Source: Micropterix aruncella (Eukaryota; Arthropoda; Insecta; Lepidoptera; Micropterigidae). From it: DNA of 64,000 nucleotides. Of this stretch, positions 57,801 to 64,000 are shown in pieces; the first letter of the stretch is position 1; the number at the start of each line of letters is the position of its first letter. Location of the stretch: contig OX155951.1 of the NCBI GenBank assembly GCA_944548615.1, positions 40,901,964-40,965,963 on the forward strand, read 5' to 3'. A program made the translations under genes and the position numbers. The notes beneath the pieces were generated by a model. It saw nothing but the letters and a program-made list of their open reading frames with translations. It was not told where the DNA came from and ran no database searches.

Positions 57801-58109
57801 TTTACCTTGACCCAGCTTCTTCCGCGCACCCTTGTCTTATTTTACATGTTTATAAATATATTTTTTCATTTCCGTTACAAAATACCTTGTTCAAAACAGC
57901 CCGTTCCAACCCTAGTGTCGCGTGACCGTCGCGTCGTTTAAATATTTGCCCTTTTTCGCCCCCCTCTCCGACTCAGCGCGAGCGGACTAGGCCTTCGACG
58001 CTAGCGCTGCCAGCGTTGTCGCACACTAGAACCGCGCAGTAAATGTCAGCTGGACACAATCTGTTTCTAATAAAATACCAGATATTTAGTAGACATCTAT
58101 GGGTAGATA
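54851..58109. other. AT-rich DNA without a recognised gene
   Basis: Several short frames were inspected. 55110-55292 (minus) is basic (QLRSRKRYTPDSGG). 56574-56795 (minus) is Lys-rich with a repeated KRKIK/SHQ pattern. 57575-57829 (minus) includes NPKMLWSEISFHRDF. None has a domain or gene context I can support. A 10-bp inverted repeat TGTTAAACAA/TTGTTTAACA lies at 56079-56108. Confidence 0.4.
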
Positions 58110-58195
58110 ACGGTTCCGTGCAGCTTGGGCCACATTAACTGGTCGGTATATTGGAATGGCTAAACTCACGGTTCAATTCCCATGGGATGACATAA
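58110..58195 (+). repeat. Family R fragment H
   Basis: CCGTGCAGCTTGGGCCACAT, then ACTCACGGTTCAATTCCCAT, aligns with 44190-44265 of copy G. The GGTTCAATTCCC word resembles a tRNA B box, a weak hint that this end of the family may be tRNA-related. Confidence 0.5.
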
Positions 58196-58434
58196 CGATT
58201 CTAACAATACCACACACTTCTAAATCGGCTCAAGCGTTTAGAAGTTATCGTCGAATAAAGAAACGGAAAACGTACATAGATGAACCCCGAACACATTACA
58301 ATCCTTTTTTGTTCGGCATTCGTGGAATACTATATAATACTAAAGAATCGATGCTGAAGAAGGAAGACAAATATCACAAGGAAAATGAGCAGTTAATGGA
58401 AGCAGTTGCAATACTCAACGACACACAAGAGTGA
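58156..58434 (+). CDS. Unidentified small open frame
   Basis: Ninety-two codons; the first dozen overlap the family R fragment. The rest (SYRRIKKRKTYIDEPRTHYN, PFLFGIRGILYNTKES and a polar, helix-forming LKKEDKYHKENEQLMEAVAI end) has more protein-like composition than other frames nearby. I do not recognise a family. It could be a remnant of a mobile-element protein or an exon. Confidence that it is expressed is low. Confidence 0.2.
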   Translation: MAKLTVQFPWDDITILTIPHTSKSAQAFRSYRRIKKRKTYIDEPRTHYNPFLFGIRGILYNTKESMLKKEDKYHKENEQLMEAVAILNDTQE

Positions 58435-59519
58435 GAGTTGCTACAGAGGATCCAGTGGACTTACTATAGCAATGAATACAACCAGGACATAGTCTCTATT
58501 GTGTTATGGTAGATTTTTTTTATTTTCCAGAACGGATTGTTCCATAAAAGGGTAAAGAGCGTTGCGCTGGAAAAGAGCCATAACTTTGAGTGAAAAACCG
58601 CATTGGATGATTTTCATTGCTACTTACTGGAACCGCAGAATGGGGCGCGTTATTTTGGGTTTTATTTTATTTATTTATTTTATTTTACGTATACATTCAA
58701 ATGCATGACCACAACAGAAAATAAAATGACAATTTAGACAATGCCGTTGTATGCTTTTAAAGTTATATACACATCTGTCTGAGCCCAGGTTACATAGCGC
58801 ATACATTAATGAAACGCAAATGATTTCCTTTCAATTGTGCTAAGCAAAGAGGAGCCGCGCCCGCCTTGCTAGGCATCCCTGTGTTAAGGCGACCTCACTT
58901 CGGGAGTCCCACTAAAGTGGCACGGTTGTGTCAAGAAAAGATTTAGGATAACATTTTTAAAATTATTTTAATTTTAATTTATAATCATTATTATTATTAT
59001 TATTTTCTAATGTGTTTTTTAAAAATACTTTTTATTCCCTTTTTCAGAATTTTTACCAGGTTAAGCAGGTTATTTAATTAAGTATTTTGGTTTTCTACTA
59101 CATGATTGATTCACTGTGCGTCGCCCGTTTGTATATTGAGGGCGCGCTGCGCCCGCCGCCCCGGCCGCGCCTTCGACGCCAACAATGCCTTCGTTTTGAG
59201 CCGGGTCGACGGCGAAACGCTAATATTGAAATCAACGTCTCCGGTGTAACCGACGCCTGTGCTGTTTCCAAGTTGCACGCACAACTAAAATGAGGAAAAT
59301 AAGTATTTCAGCTGCACGCCTGCCGGCATTGAAGTAACGAGAACCATCAACCTCATTGTTGTAACTTTCCTTCGGCCGGAATTTTTGTGCTCAGTAAATT
59401 ATTAGCCCGATAAAATTAGACAAATCAGCCGAAATATTTCACGTAGTTTTTAAAATCAGTAGGTACAGTTATTCCTCAATAGCTGTACTGATTGATGAAC
59501 ATACATATTGGAAGTCTCC
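58435..59519. other. Intergenic DNA with a GC-rich island at 59130-59240
   Basis: AT-rich except for the island, which is CpG-dense (GGGCGCGCTGCGCCCGCCGC) with an adjacent plus-strand frame (59087-59293) of GC-driven composition. No gene is supported. Confidence 0.4.
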
Positions 59520-59613
59520 GGGGGGGGGGGGGGGGGTAAGGGCTGAGGCAGAAGAGTGAGAAGGTTAGGTTAGGTTAGGTTAGGTAAGGGCTGAGGCAGA
59601 AGAGTGAGAAGGA
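59520..59613. repeat. G run, (TTAGG)4 and a flanking 28-bp duplication
   Basis: An 18-base G run (59520-59537) is followed by a 28-bp segment (59538-59565, TAAGGGCTGAGGCAG...), four exact TTAGG units (59566-59585), and the same 28-bp segment again (59586-59613). TTAGG is the standard insect telomere repeat. This is an interstitial occurrence. Confidence 0.9.
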
Positions 59614-61019
59614 GTTCAAATTTCCTTTTTTCAGTTTTTCCCAGATATCTTCAAAAACTTTGCGTAACTTATTTTGGCTGAATGTCCAGTTTTGGGCTAA
59701 TTTGCTTGGACGATATTAAAAATAATAATATGGCTTTGACTGAGAACACAACGAACGCTTGTCAGCACCGACCAGCCGCAAATTCGATGTAGTTTCCTAT
59801 AAAGAAGGGTGTTTTTCACTCAACTCCATGGCGCTTGCAGTACGTCCTACGTATGTGCGTGCATGTGTGCGTGCGTGGGTATGTGTATACACGTATACCC
59901 CCTATACCTTTAACTATGTTAAAAAATTCATATACCTCTTGTCATTATTTACCACTGACAACATCTACTTGGTATATTAATATAACAAATAATAGTAGAC
60001 TTGCCTTTTTTGGTGAAGGAAAACCACTTTTTATGGGTGTAGGGGGGAATGGTCGTCTACAGATTTGGTATTCGAAATAGCGTGTGAAAAAATAGGCTTT
60101 TTACGATGTTACTAATAAAAGTATCAGTTTCTGGTTGTGGGATGATAATGATTTCTTAATAAATAAATACATGAAATTTTTACACTCACACTATTTTTCT
60201 ACAAACACTATTAAAATATATATATTTTGTTTAATTACCTGAAATATATTGACTAACAGAAAAATGTAACAGCGTATCCTATCGCCAGCTTCATAAACTG
60301 CCATCATTGGCATTATGCAAAATATTATTTAATTTTAAGTGGCGTCCCGCATGGTTTATAATTCTCATAGCGACGTCTTTTTTTTAAGTTTTTATAAGCG
60401 AGCTCAGCCGAGTTGTCTCATAGAGATGGAATACTTCTTTGGATAGCTTTTAAATCGATTTTTAAATGGATTTGCTGATATTAGTAATATCAGGCGTTTT
60501 TGCTTATTGCTCAACCCCTTAAAGTCCGAACCTAAAAAATCTTGTAAAATTTTCCAAACTTTCTAAAGGTTTAGTAGTTATGAAGATTATCTGGTGCATA
60601 AGTCGAAAAGTGTACATCCAGAAATCGTCTTTTTACACCTTGACATTTGGTTCCAGTGCCGATTTTCAGTCTTTTGAAGCACGCATGTCGCTATAGAACC
60701 GTCGCTATGACATCATTGGATTGCAGCAACGGCGCGGCGCTGCCGCCGGCGGTTCACCGAGACAGTTGACCCAGTTGCTCGGCAAAATGATACCTTTATA
60801 CCAAGAGGTGACATTTAAATCCAGCTGAGCCAGTTGCGACTCGCGGCTAGTTCATACCCGACTAAACACACGGCGCACAAAGGTTCCTATCATTAATTTC
60901 ATTGCTCAAAAGTCGTGTCGCCATCAAAATACAAACATTTTCAAAATATATTTTTATTTTATATTAAACTGGAAACATGGAGTTTAGCCATTTTAATAGG
61001 AGCTGATTAATTCCTTTGC
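59614..61019. other. No secure gene; GC-rich patch at 60715-60860
   Basis: AT-rich DNA with a GTGCGTGC/GTATGTG microsatellite-like stretch near 59850-59900. The patch contains GGCGCGGCGCTGCCGCCGGC and may be regulatory. Confidence 0.4.
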
Positions 61020-61330
61020 TCTCAAACTTTCGTGGATAGGAAATTTATTGTGTTTATTGCTTCTGCAGATTTGATTTTTCCCCTTGTAAAAAGTTATCGA
61101 AATTTTTAAAAAAAACGTAACTTATTCGGAGCGAGGTTTGGTGAGTACGGTGGGTGACGAAGAGTCTTCAGTCGCAATTGTTTGCCCTGAAGTGCGTTGA
61201 CGTTCAGAAGCAGTGGCGAAGAGTGATTGAGCGTCGCGTGCTTCCCCATCATGGTTTGCAGTTGTTGACAGTATATATTCGAGTTAACTGTTGTGCTAGG
61301 GCACGAGTAACTGTATTAGGTAATAATTAT
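61020..61330 (-). pseudogene. Mariner transposase fragment
   Basis: The minus strand near 61120-61290 gives QQLQTMMGKHATLNHSSPLL and LRLKTLRHPPYSPNLAPNK, the mariner block with the last catalytic aspartate replaced by asparagine. After it comes a stop-laden F..LFT.GK stretch. It is related to 23600-23960 and 25150-25560. Confidence 0.7.
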
Positions 61331-61754
61331 TTTTCTGTATACTTTTTTTTGTAAATCCGATTAAACTTCTAAGTCCACATTTTTTAGTTTAAGAAATAGA
61401 TTTTTTCCTGCAGATTGGGCACCCGAACAATGTGCGACGAAGGTGATCGTTAGTTTTACAACGGGGTTTTCTGTAAAAAAAATGTGAGAATACCAGAGTA
61501 GGTATTTCCTGCGAGTTAGCTCGTATTAATGTCAAACCTCGGTAAAAAAATATTATTTTACTTTTTGCCGCCGAATATATACCGGTACATATAGTCGTTA
61601 TCTTTGCCTTACTGAAATATTATCTGCACGAGGTCTTGATCGTTATCTAATACACGCTGAGCAGTGCTCTCTTTTGCAAAAGGTAAATTTTTTAACTGTA
61701 TTGTCGATTTCAAAATAGTCGTATAATTTATTTAAATAGTCTACGTTAGAGAAT
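61331..61754. other. No recognised feature
   Basis: AT-rich DNA. I see nothing in it. Confidence 0.4.
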
Positions 61755-62130
61755 ATGCCAAATGGAAATGGAGAGAGCAATGATAAACATCAGTCTCCGC
61801 AACAGAGTGCGCAATGAGATACGAAGGTGCACGGGGGTGACAGACGTCATGAAACGTATCGCCAAACTGAAGTGAGGATGGGCAGATCACGTCGCAAGGC
61901 AGATGACGCGAGGTGGCCGAAGAGGCTTGTCCAGTGAAGACCAAGAACCACAAAGCGAGGCGTAAGGAGACCACAATTACGATGGCTGGACGACATAAAA
62001 AAATCGGCAGAAATCGGCAGGGACCAACTGGCCGAGGGCAGCAGCTGAAAGACAGACATGGAAGAAGAAGGAAGAGGCCTACATCCAGGAGTGGACCAAA
62101 CCAGGCTGAAGAAGAAGAACAAGAAATCTA
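61755..62130 (+). pseudogene. RTE-clade LINE ORF2 C-terminus
   Basis: With frame changes it reads INISLRNRVRNEIRRCTGVT, DVMKRIAKLK, a stop, then GWADHVARQMTRGGRRG, DHNYDGWTT, NWPRAAAERQTWKKKEEAYI and QEWTKPG. This is the usual end of RTE-type proteins in insects (WAGHVAR ... RRWxDDI ... W ... EAY). An early stop and frameshifts mark it as dead. Confidence 0.75.
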
Positions 62131-64000
62131 TATTGGTAGGTCTTAAGTGAAATGGAATTGTTTTTGATTTTATTACACCACATTACTTAAAATGATACGT
62201 TGTGATTCATGTCTAATCCGAAAATGCAGGAATAGGCAATTTATTTAAGAAATAAGAAATAAGAAAAAAATAGTTTCAAAAACCCGATGTGGGTATAGAA
62301 ATTACATATCAAATAAAATTGGTATTTCTACAAATAAAATTACATTTCAAATTATAAAAAAGTCTACAAAAAACTAATTTTTTTAAAAAAAACATGGAAA
62401 TTCATAAATAACAAAGACGTAAAAACTAGAAAAATAAAAATAAACAGAAATAATGAGAAAACATAGAGAATCAGCAATTTAATAACGAAAATATATGAAA
62501 ACAAAAAAAAAAATGCTCGGGAGTTTTTAACGAAATACCACTCAAATCTATAGGACTAGAAATAAATTTGGGACTTCGTTCAAATGCACGTCCTGGATTG
62601 CATACAGGATTAGTAGCAGCATAACGTTATTCTTCCGGGCTCTACTGATGAAGGCCATCTTCCAATTAGAGTGGAACTGACAAAAGAAGTTATCGCATAG
62701 ATTCGCAGAGCTGCACTTTTCTATCGCAATGTTCCGGTGCAATTACTATTGCCGCGATTATGCCGCGATGCCGTTTCATTAAAATTCTTTTCATTACTGC
62801 CAGTCGAGTGATCTTGTGCGATGCCTGGAGATTATTTGTAAGCAATGTCATGGCACTGAATGCTATACAAGAATATTTAATTTAAATATATTATTTAAAT
62901 AATAATTTATTAAATATTTAGTGACGGGCAAAAAGCACTGTGAGGTGATATAAGCATTCTTACAAATGTTTTTCCTATAAATTGTCGATGGATAGCTAGC
63001 CAAGGATCAGAGGTACGATGAAAACTGAGCAAGAAATAATTTAAGAAATTTCATAATAATTATCATAATCATAATCTTGTAAGCATCATAATCATCGCCA
63101 TAGATTAATAAGTTTATAACTCTTTTGTTCTTCTCAGAACCAAGAAGTTGAAGAGCTCTCCAAAAAAATTGCACGCTATACGGTCTTTACTAGTTTTTAA
63201 CTAAAATTATGCAAAAAAAAAATGTTGAGAAATTTTGCTAAATTTTACTGATTAACTATTACGTTTTACACTGATTTCTAACCCATTTAAAGGGTTAAAG
63301 AACAATCCAAACGAATTGGAAACCCTTAAAAGTTTACTAGTTTTTGTTAAAATTTGACGTTAAAAGTGGAGTTTTAATTTTTGCTACAAAATTTTGCCGA
63401 ATTTTACTGATTTTTCAAAGATTTGTAACGTGCAGGTTTTGTCATCTCACTTATAAAATGATACTGAGGTATGTTATTTTAAAAATCGGAATCTGAAAAC
63501 ATTTTAGTCATTTTGATTCGTTTTTATCGATATTTCTCTCGGTATTTCTCATATGATACGTAAAACTAGTAAATAAAACTTCAGTCACGTGAAACTGTAT
63601 GCTTTATCTAACTATTCGTATCACATTTGTAGTTGAAGCATTTTATATGCTTTTGCAAATATAATATGCAACTATCGAAATCTAATATGATGACTGTCAA
63701 CCGAGCGAAGAAATGACATACATAATGAGTTTGCCAAAAATTAAACTACACCTATCTGGCAGGCGTGCATTATGGTTTCTGGCAAATGCCATTGGCAAGC
63801 GTCTCTCACATGTCTTCCTTCCATAAGCTTCTCCAACGCTGCAGATACAACACTCGCATGTATTCACAGACTATTCGTATCGCTCGTGTCCCATTTAATT
63901 TTGTGAATGGATCTTTAAACAAAACTACCAGACAAAGTACTTATACTAATAACATAGAAATAACTGGTTTAACTAGAAAGATAAGGCGGACCGGAAGATG
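62131..64000. other. AT-rich DNA without a recognised gene
   Basis: A-rich low-complexity sequence to about 62530, then AT-rich DNA. A diverged duplication built on AATTTTACTGATT occurs near 63240 and 63400. I see no gene. Confidence 0.4.

Noticed and set aside
57575..57829. Minus-strand frame with NPKMLWSEI, faintly like a LINE pre-RT segment
   Set aside because: The similarity is too weak and no RT block follows.
58135..58185. tRNA gene suggested by GGTTCAATTCCC
   Set aside because: No A box at the right spacing and no cloverleaf. The word lies within a dispersed repeat.
1..64000. A bacterial or phage-type gene system
   Set aside because: No dense operons, no ribosome-binding sites before long frames, and eukaryotic retroelements throughout.

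Overview
The window looks like gene-poor, AT-rich insect DNA, most likely from a moth or butterfly (inference). The sequence supports an insect through the TTAGG telomere-type repeat at 59566-59585, R1-, RTE- and CR1/jockey-type LINE remnants, and mariner and Tc1-like transposase fragments. The guess of Lepidoptera rests on general familiarity with repeat ends such as the one near 43700. I see no complete host protein-coding gene. The best host-gene hint is one candidate internal exon at 22478-22535. Most of the recognisable content is mobile DNA, much of it nested.

The main object (325-13318, minus strand) is a 12,994-bp LTR retrotransposon. Its LTRs are unusually long, 4,059 and 4,060 bp, and almost identical. 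It has a GAAG target duplication, a primer-binding site matching the 3' end of tRNA-Lys over 18 nt, a purine-rich tract, and one intact 428-codon gag. The rest of the roughly 4.9-kb interior has no recognisable pol. It is therefore a recently moved gag-only element that presumably borrows reverse transcriptase and integrase. Each LTR carries four perfect TTTCCCGCCAAA (E2F-type) motifs, and its 3' end contains two older copies of the 'LTR end plus PBS' junction.

That element sits inside one copy of an unnamed 0.58-0.7-kb retroposon, called family R here. At least seven other copies or fragments lie in the window (20692-21269, 31975-32265, 36220-36810, 39129-42405, 44165-44590, 53861-54530, 58110-58195). 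Three copies have 13-15-bp target duplications. One copy (39129-42405) was invaded by a 5'-truncated R1-clade LINE with an open 708-codon reverse-transcriptase frame. Another (20692-21269) landed in a repeat carrying a ~120-bp minisatellite. A third (53861-54530) split an old jockey-like LINE.

The rest is a scatter of remnants: LINE 3' ends (14000-14825, 19340-19760, 21613-22323, 28265-29100, 37927-38475, 52522-52679, 61755-62130), transposase fragments (23600-23960, 25150-25560, 36935-37070, 47800-48240, 61020-61330), several MITE-like inverted-repeat elements and a perfect 91-bp-arm hairpin (35923-36137). Short GC-rich islands interrupt the AT-rich background (near 15010-15320, 18785-18975, 24235-24640, 34345-34560, 35540-35770, 44600-44790, 51560-51730, 59130-59240, 60715-60860). 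They may be promoters or conserved regulatory sequence of a nearby gene, but this cannot be shown from one sequence.
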